Positions 37,001 to 49,273 of a stretch of DNA of 64,000 bases are shown here, piece after piece. The notes beneath the pieces are model-generated. The model did no database searches and was not told where the DNA came from. It worked only from the letters and a program-made list of their open reading frames with translations. The position numbers and the translations under genes were made by a program. The DNA comes from Oenanthe sinensis. Its lineage: Eukaryota > Streptophyta > Magnoliopsida > Apiales > Apiaceae. Each line of letters begins with the position of its first letter. Position 1 is the first letter of the stretch. The stretch is from assembly GCA_028671895.1 (NCBI GenBank), contig CM053806.1, positions 20,595,001-20,659,000 of the forward strand. Reading direction: 5' to 3'.

Positions 37001-40000
37001 AATTATTCATACCAAAACACCGACATGTGTAGTTAAAAAATCCCGCCCCAAGAACCATAATTTGATACCAATGTTGCTGGCATTAAAATGTTACAACATA
37101 CAACTTATCAGGGGAGACTATGAGAGCACCACCAGTGCTATTAAAGGCGAAATGTACACAGGTGTAAGACCCCCTCTCAAATTATTAATAAAATTACAAG
37201 TTTGCAGATGAAGAGTTAATAAAGTTACAAGTTTGCAAATGAAGAGTGATAGAATAATAAGGGTTTGTATCTACGTCTTCATAAACCAATCCAAATCAAA
37301 CATACCCAGTGTAGCTATGTCATCATCTTTCTCAATTTTTTTAGTTGACTGCAACATTTCTCTTGAAACAATATGACTAGGTCAGGGTTTAGGGAGGAAC
37401 CTGTTGAGCACCTCTCATCTCTGGTTACCTCACATTCAACCCAAGAAGCGTGCGTCAAGCGAAACAAGGAGGTTGCGCCTGAAGGCATCTCTCGCTTAGG
37501 CACGTGCCTAGAAGTGCATTTATTAAAGCCGGAGACTTTGACAGTACTATATTTATCTAACATATACAAAACCCAAAGCATATCTATTATTCTCGTCCTT
37601 TAATGGGGTTAGCTCAAGATCTTGGACTTTACAGATGCTTGTAAATAACAAGTATTACAGATTCTCTCACCAGCAACTTTACTTCTGAACTCTTGTTTGT
37701 TACTCCAACCACCAAAAGACTTGCATACAGATCTTTAAAATTAATAACTAATTTATATCACAATCTAATTGTTAGGTAACCACCTCTTTCGATCTTTTAA
37801 CCTAGGGTGCCAAATTATATTTTAAGTATAGTGGATTATGAGGGCTTGAACTTGAGACCCCTATCCCTATGCATATCTAAGCTCTAATACTATGTTACCT
37901 CTGATACTATCTCATGTAGCCAACTTTCCTTCTGAACCCCTTAACCTAAATATGTTGGCCAAATCCACTAAATGTATCTTATGTCTTAACATGAATGATT
38001 TTTCAATGATTTTCAGAAATCATCCTATCCCTCTAATGAAACAGCATATATGAGAATTAATTCTATCATGAATACTTTTAGGAGACTTCAGAACATAGGG
38101 GAAATGCAACATTTAACCAACCAAACTACAGTTGAACACAAATCTAAAAACTTATGGTACATATATTTCAAGAAGCAATAATATTTTAAAGAATTAATTA
38201 ACTAGTTGATCCAAAAAGAACCTCTGCTTTAATAAGAAAATATTTAAAGGCAAATTCTCAGAACCTGGAGGAACTGAAGGACTTGAAAAAAGATACGGTC
38301 AGGCCAGAAAAACTTATGATATTATCAGCTATTTAGGTGTGAAGCAGATTTAGATGATAAATTGTATAAAGACTTAAACTGAATGGACGTAGACTATTAG
38401 CATGTTTACGATATGTAATAAATATAGTTTACATTAGATCACTAAATCTGGTCAGAGATGAATGGTATATTCTGTCATGTATTGAAGAAGATAAATTTCT
38501 AATAGTTAAAAATTTATATATTAGTATATCTCTAGATGTTCCAGTATGTGATCCGGTACATCAGTATTTGAATTTATGTGATCCGGTACATCAGTATTTG
38601 AATTTATATATTATATATTGTCTCTGCAAGTAAATAGACAGAATAGACTAAGATTTGTACATATATAAAGCGGAATTTAAAATTTAGAAGTATAGAACAA
38701 AGAGGGAGTGAGCACCACACAATATGTGAGTGCAGGAAAGCACTCAAGTTTCACACTGGGTAGCCACTAAAGAAGGAAGTCAGGAGGCAAAGGGGTTCAT
38801 GAGATAAGCTAGTGAGTACAAAGATTTATTTCAGTTGCGTTGTATAAAATCTCAGAAAAAAGCTAGTTATTATGACGGGGAACAGAATATCATATACATT
38901 AGAGAAAGGTGTTGATACGATCAAACAATTGGCACATGTCTGCCTCCATAGAATCATCATACTCCACCGACCCACTAAAAATAACATCAGCTACAAGTTC
39001 ACTTTGGCGACACTCACACTCCATTATTATTATAACGTGCATTTTTTACATGTACCTACAAACAAGTATTTCTTTTCCAACCTACACGTGCATAACAATT
39101 TTACCTAATAACATAGTCTATGGTAGTATACAACCAGTACCTACTATTATCTTAGAAGTTAGAGGTACTCATCCTCAGAAAAGGAAAGAGTGGTGTAGAA
39201 CATATTGACTCTCACCAAGTTGCTCAGACTCCAGACAATTGGTGTGGGGTTGATCCGATAAGACGGTAGAAAATCGGAAAAATACTGTTTATAGGCACCA
39301 CTTAACCCCATAACCAGAGATGTGCTCGTTGGGTGCTGAGCGTTACAAACAATTACATATTGGTTGCATTATTAGTTTATTATTACACATACCACTGTGC
39401 AACTAGCAAAGTGGTGAGGGCTCACTTGTAAAAATAAAGATAGAACACTTGTCTGAAACAAATAATCATTTAACACACAGATAGAACACTTGTCCGAAAC
39501 AAGAGTAGTACTTGGAACAAACAATAAATTAAAAGTGACTTTAAAAATTCTTGACACAGTCAGGAAGATGAAACTACTGCAAAAATTAAAATCAAAGTGT
39601 CATTACAAAAAAAAATGTAATGAATTCTAAAAATCTACTGCATGCTTACAAGTTACAATTAAACAAACCTTGAGTAAGAGGACATGGCGCCAGTGATAGA
39701 GTCGAGGGCTTCAGCAGAGATAAAGATATAGCAGATTCCTCGGTGGCTTTAATGACGACTAGGCCCATCCAAACTAGGAACATTATCTCGTTTTCCACTT
39801 CAACCAGCCTTGTCTCCAGCCAAGATCGAGCCAAAAGGAACTTAATTGAATTTAAGTTTTTACTTCACTCGAATTGATAAAAAATTGTACAAGCTAATTC
39901 AGTTCAACTTGATAAATTATTAAGATACAAGCGTAGAGCCGGATTGCGATATAGAGTTATTTTGGGAGTAGGAGCTAATTTAGTGTAAACAAGCCGAGCT

Positions 40001-40645
40001 CAAATTTTTATGAGCTAAACTAGTTAGTGAACTCAAATCACGAATCAAGCTTAAAGCAGAGCCTGCAAGCTGCTACACTCAAATTATAGCACTAACCATG
40101 TTCTTACTATCCAGATGAATTATAAGAAACTGACAATAATCAAATCATTAGCATACAATTATTTAACTTGCTATTTGTTTCTTCAATATTTTATATTTAT
40201 TTTTGTTTCAATTGATATAAGAGAAATAAGCAAAGCGGATACGTTTAGAACTCGACTGGCGCAAAGCTTATGAGCAAACACATGATCAATCAATACAAAT
40301 GTGATAATTTACAATTACATTATATAAGGGGATGGTTTATCTTGAACAGAGGGTAGAGGACCAACACTATCAATGTTTCATATAATTTACAGATAGTATA
40401 GCCTTGCCGAACTCAATTGCATAAAGTATATTAGAATGGATTTCACATAGTGAGTAAGAGTTTGTTCCTGTAAGAAAATTATATGAGAGCCTCCAATTAG
40501 AAACCATTAATTTCAAAAGAATCAAGTTCATGTTTTGGAGGAAGGAAATCAAATAGTTCCTTTCATAAACTACAAACGTTATATAATCTTCAGATATATA
40601 GTCATATAGACATGTATAGCTTATTAAATTTGAAAATCTGAGCTC
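37001..40645. other. gene-poor intergenic region
   Basis: No convincing gene or RNA is seen. Minor items are a 30-bp tandem duplication (tgtgatccggtacatcag..., about 38548-38607) and a repeated gatagaacacttgtc.gaaacaa (about 39440 and 39480). The last few hundred bases are probably the 3' UTR of the CREG-like gene. Confidence 0.5.
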
Positions 40646-43600
40646 TCACATCGAAGTATGGAGGTACTCATCCGGTGTTAGAGGTTTCGGACCACCAAAC
40701 CAATTGATCAGGAATATGTTCTCGATATCTAGTTTAAAGATCTGGAAATTGTGATCCTTAGGCCAGTCTGTGAACAATCAAACTTAGATATGTCAAACAC
40801 AAACAGAGAACTAGAATATGAAAAGTACATAAATCCAATAGCGATGGTGAAAAAGACTGCTATTAGTAATAAGATCTAATATATTTACCTTCCATCTCAG
40901 GATGTTTTGAGAACAGGGCATTTTGAGCATATTCAGCTTCTTTGGATTTATCATCAAGTACATTCAACTGGTCAGCAATTCAGCATATTATAGATATTAA
41001 AAGCTATCCGATGAAAGACTCACTGACAAAACTGCTTCATGATATATATAAGCAGACAATAGAATTGTGGTCAACTGGTCATTTAGTAACTCACTACCTT
41101 TCTCTTTATTAGAGTTTGGCAGATAAATCAGATTCTATCATCATTTCTCTTCTATACTAGAACACAAATGTCAACCTTTATTCTGTCTTCTAGTTTTTCA
41201 TTTTTAAAGGTATAATAGATTTGGTTTTCAAATTTTTATATTTAATTGCAAAACCTTAACCGTAACTACAAAAATCTCCTTCAACATTACAAAACAAGTA
41301 CATTGCTCTGACTGCCGGAGGAAACAGGCTAAACAAAAACAGGATAATATACTATTAAGAAACAAACAATTCTAGCGCAAATATATGTTTAATATGCACA
41401 TATGTAACTAATTCTCATGAGAGACAAAGATCCTAATCTCCAACCATCTATTTGAATGCTGGATTTTGGAGAGGAATTTTTAGTATCCATGAATACTTTA
41501 GCCAACTAGCACAGTTTATGCATAGTTTAGAGCTGATTCCTGTAAATAATTAAATAGATGAACAATGAATGGTCAACATTACCTTTCCTGTAAGTGTAAT
41601 TTTTGCACAACTGGGGTTTTCAGGGTCCTTTTTGCCACAAGTTCCAATGTTATATTCACTTATAGTAAAGGATGATCTCTGGTCTTTCAATGCATAACTC
41701 GCTGTTGGATCAAGGGTTGTTAAGTAAAAATACGGAATTCCACTGCCACTGTCAGGTTGCCCATCACTAAAAGAAACTACATTCCTGTTAAGTAAGAAAC
41801 AGTATCAGCTTATGAAGAACCAAATAGTGGTAACAAGTAGCTAACTAGCTAAAAACAATTGCACAACAACCTCAACTCAATTACATCATCCTTTGCCAGT
41901 AAAACTCTGAGCAGTAAGTAGTATGATGATAAATTACTTTATAACAAGCTTATAACCCGTGCATGCACGGTTTTCTTTTAATATTAAATGATTTTCTTAA
42001 TTATGTTTTAATAATTTTTTATTCTTCTTTCAAATAATTGTTTTAATTTTACTCAATATATGTATTTTTAGTTATATTGATTAGTTTATAAAATAAAATT
42101 GGTTTAAATAATTTATATTGATTATAATTATATATTTTTTGGATTATAAATTGTAACAGGATTTTATTACAAGTAGTAATAACAATTTTAGTAGAGTTCT
42201 AATTGACCCAATAAATTACTAATTCACAAATTTATTATTTAACCCGGTCCAATTTTATTTAATATTAATATAAATATTATAATTTTAATCAGATTCACAA
42301 ACAGTTAAGCCATGTTTTTTGTTTGTGGAACTCGTTAAATAGTTATAATTTTGTATTACGAAAATAATTATACTATCTCAATTATTGAAATTTATTATTT
42401 AACCCGGTCCAAAATTTTTATTATTATTACAAATGTTACAAATATTTATAATTTTGTATTATGAAAATAATTATACTATTTCAATTATTGCAATTCATAT
42501 TCATTAGATGTAATGTTAATATACTTGTAGGGGAATTGAAATAAAATATAAAATAATAATATGTGGTTGATGGAATTTGTTCCCTTTTGTATCTTGAGAA
42601 CTAATAATATAAATGTTTAATATTGATACGTTGTTGACGGCATTCGAACCTTAGACCTTTGTTGGTAGTTTAGCTATTAAAATATAACTTTAGGTATTAG
42701 ATTTAATGGTTCTCATTTATTTATTTTAAAAGATCTAATGGTCATTCTTCTTTCTATGGTTAACCAGTTAACCAAGCTACCGACTAACAATTATATCTAT
42801 GTTTGCTTATATTAATAATATAGTAAATAACTGGGGTGTACAAGATTCAAGGATAGGACTGTAACTTAACAATAATGCTCTATTATGATCAATACTTCAC
42901 CCGTTTAAATTTTGTATATTACTCTCATATTAGAATTGTACATAACTAGATTTAAACCCGTGCGAAGCACGGATTTTTATTTTTATTTAATAATTTAATA
43001 ATAATGTTTAGTTATTATTTATTTGTATTTTTTAATTATTTAAATTAATATTATTTATTTGTATTCATATTTTAAAACTAATAATATGAATAATAAATTT
43101 TATATATTGTTAATACAATTCAAACTTCATTAACAATTTATATGAATAATAAAGTTTTGCTTAATCAAAATGGGTTCATAATTTGGGTCAAGGTATTAAC
43201 CTCAAAACTCAGACCTTTTCTCCCGTAAACACCATCATGTTTATTCTCTCATTAATATTTTCATTTTGTGCATTCGCTGTGTAACTAACATGAACCCTTA
43301 TCTTATCTCTTACAACATAATTTAATGAATTTTAAATTTGTACTAAGAGTTTTTACGTTATTAATTTTTTTGTTAGTATAATATTAATTATAATTTATAA
43401 ATAATTATATAATATTATGTAAATTTTAGAAATTAATACATAAATCTTATATTAATTATAACTTACATAATTATATGATACGATGTAATTGTTAGAAATC
43501 GATCCCTAAAATTTTAATAATATTCGAATAAGATTTCTTTTACTTTTATTATATATATAATATATATAGGGTTTAATTCAATGGATTATTCTTAAATGGA

Positions 43601-46600
43601 GTACAAATTGGAGACCTATATGTCTTCTGCAATATATAATAAGCAGAATATGATGCAGAATATATATATTCTTCAATTAGTACTCCATAGGTTCTCCACA
43701 GAACTTTTGCCTGAGAACATATATATTCTTCATCATATTATGATTATTATATATTGGAGAATAACATATCGGTTTCCAATTTGTACTCCATTTAAGAGTA
43801 ATCCATTGAATTCAACAGAGATCAAATTATTTTAATATTTATCCGTTTGTTAGTATATATATATATATATAATTTAAATGTTTGAAATATGTAAAGATTG
43901 TGATTTGATTTAAACAAAAAAGATAAATAATATAATATATATTTTACAATCGTATATTTCATTAAAAAAAATTATTTTTGTACTTAATTTTTAGGTTTGG
44001 ATTTTGGGTATTGAATTTCAAATTTTATCTTTTAATTTTCGGATTTTAGACAAATTCAAATCCAGATCGAATCAGGTTTTAAATTTTGAATTTTTAGGTC
44101 CAGATCGGATTGAGGTTTTAAATTTTGGATTTTTTCACGATCGAATCAGATTCGGATGTGGATAAACTTTCGGGCTCGAATTTATATTTTACCAATTCCG
44201 ATCCGATCCATTTGTCTTCCATAACTTGTACAAACAAATACAAAACTAAGACATTGTCTTTTTAATTACTCTTATTTGTGCTAAAAAAATAATGTGATAA
44301 TAACATCTTATAAAATTAAAATTTAAAATTAAAATTTATACTAAATTGTAGGCTGATATTATGTAATTATTAAAAAAACGTCTTTAGATTTTAATATTAA
44401 TTATAATTTATAAATAATATTCTAATATATAATATTATGTAATTGTTAGGAGCCGATCTCTAAACCTTTAATAGTACTTGAATAAAAAAATTATGTTTAT
44501 TATATATAGGATATAATTAGTAAAATATTATTTTATGTTATAAATAATTATATAATATTATATAATTATTATAAATTGATCGTAAGTTTTGTATTAATTT
44601 TAAGTTATATATAATTATATAATAATTTTTAGTTGTTTGAGATCGATCTCTAAACTTTTGTGAGTACTTGAATAAGATTATTTTTACATTTTTTAATATA
44701 AAATAATAATGAAATTTTTATAAATGTAATTTTCTGTAATTATAGTACCATTCCAGCTTTATGTATTCATATGATATATTTTTATAATCTCAACTAAATT
44801 ATGTGGGATAAATTAAAAAAAAATGAATCGCTTATATAATCAGTTATAATTTGTGCATATCTCAATTTTTGTTACTATTATTTTTTTAATAATTATGCGG
44901 GTTCCTACAGTAAAAAAAAATTGTTACTATAATTTTTTTTTGAATATTAATATATTTGTCTAATCTTATTTTCTAGATTGAATTTATTTCTTTATTTAAC
45001 TTTTTATAATTTTAATTAGTATATAATTTTTGACTTATATATTTATAACTTATTTTGAATAATTAATAATATCTTTTTCAAGAAAAAAAGAAAAACTAAT
45101 AATATTATAGTTTGTAGTTATAATAATTTAACAGTAGACCGTTATTATATATGAATATATTTTAATTAAATCTATAATATTATTATATATATGATATAAT
45201 CTATCTATACTATATTATTATAACCGAAAGATTAAAAGTTTTGGTCGTCGGTACGGTACTAGGTGAATCATAGAAAAGATCTTAACCGTCCAATTTTATG
45301 TGAACCATAGAAACAGTCTTAACTATTGAATTTTAATAAAATATAATTTTAAAAAGAATATAATCATACAGACAACTCTAACTCCAGTAGTCCTCCTTTT
45401 ATACAAGATAGAATAATATTATATTATATTTAAATTATATTTTATATATATTTTTTACGAATCATACTTATCCTATAGTTTTTATTTAATATATTATTAA
45501 AATTTATCCTATAATTTTTATTTAATATATCATTAAAGTTTATGATAAACAATATGCATTTTTTTAATTTATATCTATTTCTCTATTTTAATCGCATAAC
45601 ACAAATTATTTATCAAAACACAAGCTCTACTCAAATTACAAGAAATTTGCTCAAACTAGAACAACCAGTTCCTATCAATATCCGTATGTTCAAATTAGAA
45701 GACCGACATCAACACCTAATCCCCGATAGTCCTCCTTTTATACAACTCATCATCACTGATAGAATAATATTATATTATATTTAAAGTATATTCTATGAAT
45801 ATTAAAATAATAATATTATTTTATTAACATTAATTAAATTTTATCACTATGTTATATCTATATTATCTATACTTTTATATTATATTATTTTAAACACACT
45901 TCTATTTTAATTAGAATATATAGTTGTACTCACAATCTACTAACATATTTCAATTTTCCTCATCGCTCAAACACTTTAATTTATTTAAAATTACAATTTT
46001 ATAATTAAAATTGTTGAATATTAAAATTATATTATATTTTACCTACATTAAAATATACTCTTTTATTTAAATTTTAATTAAAATATTTCTAATATATTTG
46101 TAACTCTTTTTATTAATAAAAATCTTCTAATTAAATTTAAAGAAAAATAAAAAGTTTGGTCAGTTGGTCGTCCGTCCGGTAAATCCTCTTTTTATACAAC
46201 TATTTTTATCATTTGCAAGTTTTTTTTTTATACGACTTTTTTTATGCAATTATGATATAATTATAATTTAATTTTAAAGCATATATATTTTACATATAAC
46301 TCTATCATTGGTGAGATATTTTTTGTACAACAATCTAATAACATATCTTACTTCACTTCTACTTGAAATTACAACTTATTAATTAAATCTCATGAATATT
46401 AAAATAATATTATTATTTTATCTATAAATAATTTTTATTATATACTTATATAATTATAGCCGATATAATAAAAAATTTAAATTATATATTTAAATCATAT
46501 AAAATAATTAATATATAATTTAATAATCTCGTCCGTGCTTTGCACGGGTTATAAGTTAGTATAACATGAATTGTCCTTTTAAGACAGATTACAAACATAG

Positions 46601-48037
46601 ATGCATCTAATTCAGAACTTGTCATGTCAACCTGACTATAAATAAATAAAGAAGAATATGCTAGACTTACCCAAAAGGTGCACCTCCCAAATCATGTGCA
46701 ATGGTGCTGCACAAGTATATACAATCATATTAAAGGGGAACTAACTTTAGTTTCTTACTTGGTATTAGCAACTGACAAGCTATGCAATTTATGATTTATA
46801 TATAACACATTAATAGAAACTGCATTGAAAGATCCTATTGATTTATCATGTCATGTCACAACAAAGAAATTTTGAAGCACGAATAAAGGTCTTTTATCAT
46901 GTTAGTCATGTTTCTTTTACACCCTGCTCCCGGAAAAGGAAGCAAAACAAGTAAAGGGGAAGTGAAGTAACATAATCTTCATTCATATTTGCGCTCTTGA
47001 GTGTTTTTTAAGGAGAAGACCAAATAAAGAGGGATGAAAATTTAACATTCTTTCCTACCAATACTTTCACTCCAAAAGTGGGATGCAAAACAAAACAACT
47101 GAATGTGAAAATTTTAAAAAGACTTAAGATTACATATACCCTTATTACTTAAATTATCATTTTTTGAATATAAGGATAAAATTGTAATTCAACTACTAAT
47201 TATATATACTTTCCTTCCGATTCGAAAGCACTTTCACTTTATATTTTCCGAACTTGGGAGATTGAAACTTGTTGATCCTATTTCATTTAATATCTTTTAC
47301 ATTCATCCTTCCCCCACCCCTTAAAAACTCAGGAGCAGGGCGTTAGTCCCTACATGGTGTGAAAAAAAAAAAAGAAGAATACTTCTCGAGTCAATAAACC
47401 ATTTAACTCTTGATATGTTGATTATTCATACGGGTTCTCATTTCATTATTTGATATATTTACATCAATACAAAACTCAAACTTTTCTATCTCATCCCTAG
47501 CCAGTGCTTCCGCAAATCAATTACCTTCTACAAATTACGCATTTGCTCAAACTTCAAAATTCATTCGTACTCATTCTAAATTGGTACGGATAAAATATAT
47601 ACAATGCCAACATCTATTTTGAAACATTGGCGACCGACAAATCAATTGACTCAACTTGTACTAACTTTACAAAACTTTGTCCTCACTCGGCACCAATCCA
47701 TAAAAACCCGAAACAGACACCGCCATCATAACCCAATACTGATTAGTTCTAATACACAAACATACAAAGAAGACACTATAGCCATTGCTTACAAAGAACA
47801 AGCACTTAAACAACAAAAAAACAACATACCCAGATAAAAAAATTGATCTTTAACTTAAATTCTTGAAAAAAAAGGGTGAAAGGTACATAGAAACATACTT
47901 GAGGAAACCCCAAGAAGAGTGAGAAACCAACTAGTGATGATTCCTGAAAACCCAACAAAATAAGTATTATTACAATGACACTCATTACATTCCAAGTATA
48001 CACTTGTTTCAACATTATAATGCTTTCTAATCAACAA
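40646..48037 (-). CDS. CREG1-like secreted/endomembrane protein (pyridoxamine-phosphate-oxidase-like fold)
   Basis: Secure exons (minus): 46706-46671, 41784-41583, 40967-40889, 40767-40646. They give TIAHDLGGAPFG, NVVSFSDGQPDSGSGIPYFY, LTTLDPTASYALKDQRSSFT, CGKKDPENPSCAKITLTGK, NALFSKHPEMEDWPKDHNF and a C-terminus FLINWFGGPKPLTPDEYLHTSM. These are diagnostic of plant CREG proteins, which share the split-barrel FMN-binding-like fold but lack proven enzyme activity. The 5' exon is uncertain: 48037 to about 47898 contains TSWFLTLLGVSS in the right frame, resembling the W-L-V-S...GV-L-S block that precedes TIA in relatives. Its donor reads TCAAG|TATGTT rather than AAG|GTATGT, as if one G were lost. 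A separate frame from 48015 has a hydrophobic leader (SVIVIILILLGF). The gene may be damaged at its 5' end. Confidence 0.8.
41945..42830 (-). mobile_element. Helitron in the large CREG-like intron
   Basis: The left end is CAAG with a hairpin (cccgtgcatgcacgg), the minus-strand 3' terminus reading GGTTATAAGCTTG|T. The right end has ttaataatatagtaaata, the 5' terminus shared with other local Helitrons but without a clean TC. The interior carries ccagttaaccaagctaccgac and ttgacggcattcgaacctta, shared in inverse with 20290-20440. Confidence 0.65.
42946..43568 (-). mobile_element. Helitron in the large CREG-like intron
   Basis: It starts CTAG with the hairpin cccgtgcgaagcacgg in plus orientation, preceded by A. 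The interior ends with taattgttagaaatcgatccctaaaa...attatatatataatatatatagg, like the 5'-terminal region at 44400-44511. The 5' TC is not exact. Confidence 0.65.
43575..43812. mobile_element. MITE with about 40-bp inverted ends (238 bp)
   Basis: aattcaatggattattcttaa and onward (43575 on) is matched in inverse by the sequence ending ...ttaagagtaatccattgaatt (43812), with only a few mismatches over 40 bp including tggagtacaaattgga. Inner arms (atatatattcttc...gttctcc) are also inverted, so the whole unit folds back. The flanking duplication is unclear. Confidence 0.8.
43990..45203. repeat. Helitron 5'-region fragments and AT-rich filler
   Basis: The block ttataaataatta..atattatgtaattgttaggagccgatctctaaa..tttaatagtacttgaataa occurs at 43395-43560, 44390-44511 and 44520-44690. 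The one ending attatatataggA|T at 44511 looks like a Helitron 5' terminus on the minus strand. The rest is AT-rich, with a ccgatccgatcc-like stretch at 44040-44220 similar to 22420-22640. Confidence 0.5.
45204..46559 (+). mobile_element. Helitron, plus strand (1.36 kb)
   Basis: It begins A|TCTATACTATATTATTATAACCGAAAG and ends with the hairpin ccgtgctttgcacgg plus GTTATAAGTTAG|T. The interior (ttttggtcgtcggtacggtactagg, tagtcctccttttatacaa) matches the tandem Helitrons at 10805-12477 in inverse. Duplicated interior blocks near 45400 and 45730 suggest nesting or internal duplication. It ends about 110 bp from the next CREG-like exon. Confidence 0.75.
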
Positions 48038-49273
48038 GAAATTGAGATGAATTGAGAGGAAACCCCTTTTTTTTGCTTTTTATTTATTTATTATTACTTT
48101 TTTGAAAAATTAAAAAAATTCTACTATTAAAAGTTAAATTCTTGATTTTTTAATCCATTGAAGTAAAGAAATATAACAGGATTTAAAAGATGGGAATAAT
48201 TGAAAAGAAAATTAGTGTGCTCTTGAATTTATCACAATCGAGAATTTATTTTTGAAATTAAAGAAAAATGTGTGAGAATTTCTCCCGTAATTATTTTATT
48301 TTTGAGAAGAAATAATTTTTTGTTTATTTATATATAACTTTCTCTTAAAAAATTTGAAAACATGATTTAGAAAAAAAAAGTTTAGAGCCAAGAGCACATT
48401 ATTTTCGTGTAATATGTTAATTTCATATTGAAACATATGAAAATTTTAATTTAATATTTAAAAAGGAATATTTTTATAAAAAATATTAATAAATCATAAT
48501 TTTTTGAATGCTTATAATAATAAACTAATAATTACTTAATTTATTATATTTGGGTCATATGACTATGGATGTTACAACTTAATGAATTAATACAATTTTG
48601 GGAAAATATTTACCCATATTATAATAAATATATTCAGTTTGGATCCAAAATAAAATTTTAATTAATATAGATATATTTATAGTTAGAACTCATTTCATAA
48701 AAAATAAAATTATATTTAATATAGACATGTATATTATTTAGATCAATAGTTCAATATCAACATATCAACGGATCAAAATTTTTACACCGTGTTCCAGAAA
48801 AAAGGAGAGAAGATAATGGAATAGAAGGGGGGGAACAAAAAATGTTTTAAAAAAATTCTCTAGTATGCTTCCAAGTTTTGGTAGGATATAAGAAAAAAAT
48901 TTGAAAAAAAAGGATAGAGAGGAAATTTTGATAAAACCATCATCGTAAGAAGAAATTTATAAAAAGAAATTGAAAATTTTCTCCGTTGATCATTTTTCTT
49001 TTCTACTAGAAAAACTCGTAAGTACAATATAAAGATAAAATTTTAAAAATTTCTCAACATTTCTTTTCTCCTCTTTCTATATTTAAACTCGAAAACATAA
49101 TATTAATATTTCAGTTTGAATAATAAAGTAGAGATGAAGATAATAAAAAAAGGCGCATTTCATTTATGTTTGTAAGCCTTTGAATTAGTATTTATAATTA
49201 CTAGGTGGCTTGCTCCACAAGTTGGGAATTTACATAAACAGGAGGAGTGCATTACATTTTATTCTCTCAAAAT
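48038..49273. other. intergenic, shared upstream region of the CREG-like gene and RPT4
   Basis: The two genes are divergent, so both promoters should lie here. It is A/T-homopolymer rich with no open frame or clear repeat. A TATA box cannot be singled out in such AT-rich sequence. Confidence 0.5.

Noticed and set aside
43596..43835. 79-residue frame
   Set aside because: It is produced by the palindromic MITE at 43575-43812 and has no coding character.
47604..47837. 77-residue frame in the CREG-like 5' intron
   Set aside because: Low-complexity Gln/Thr/Asn composition, no homology recognised, no splice context.
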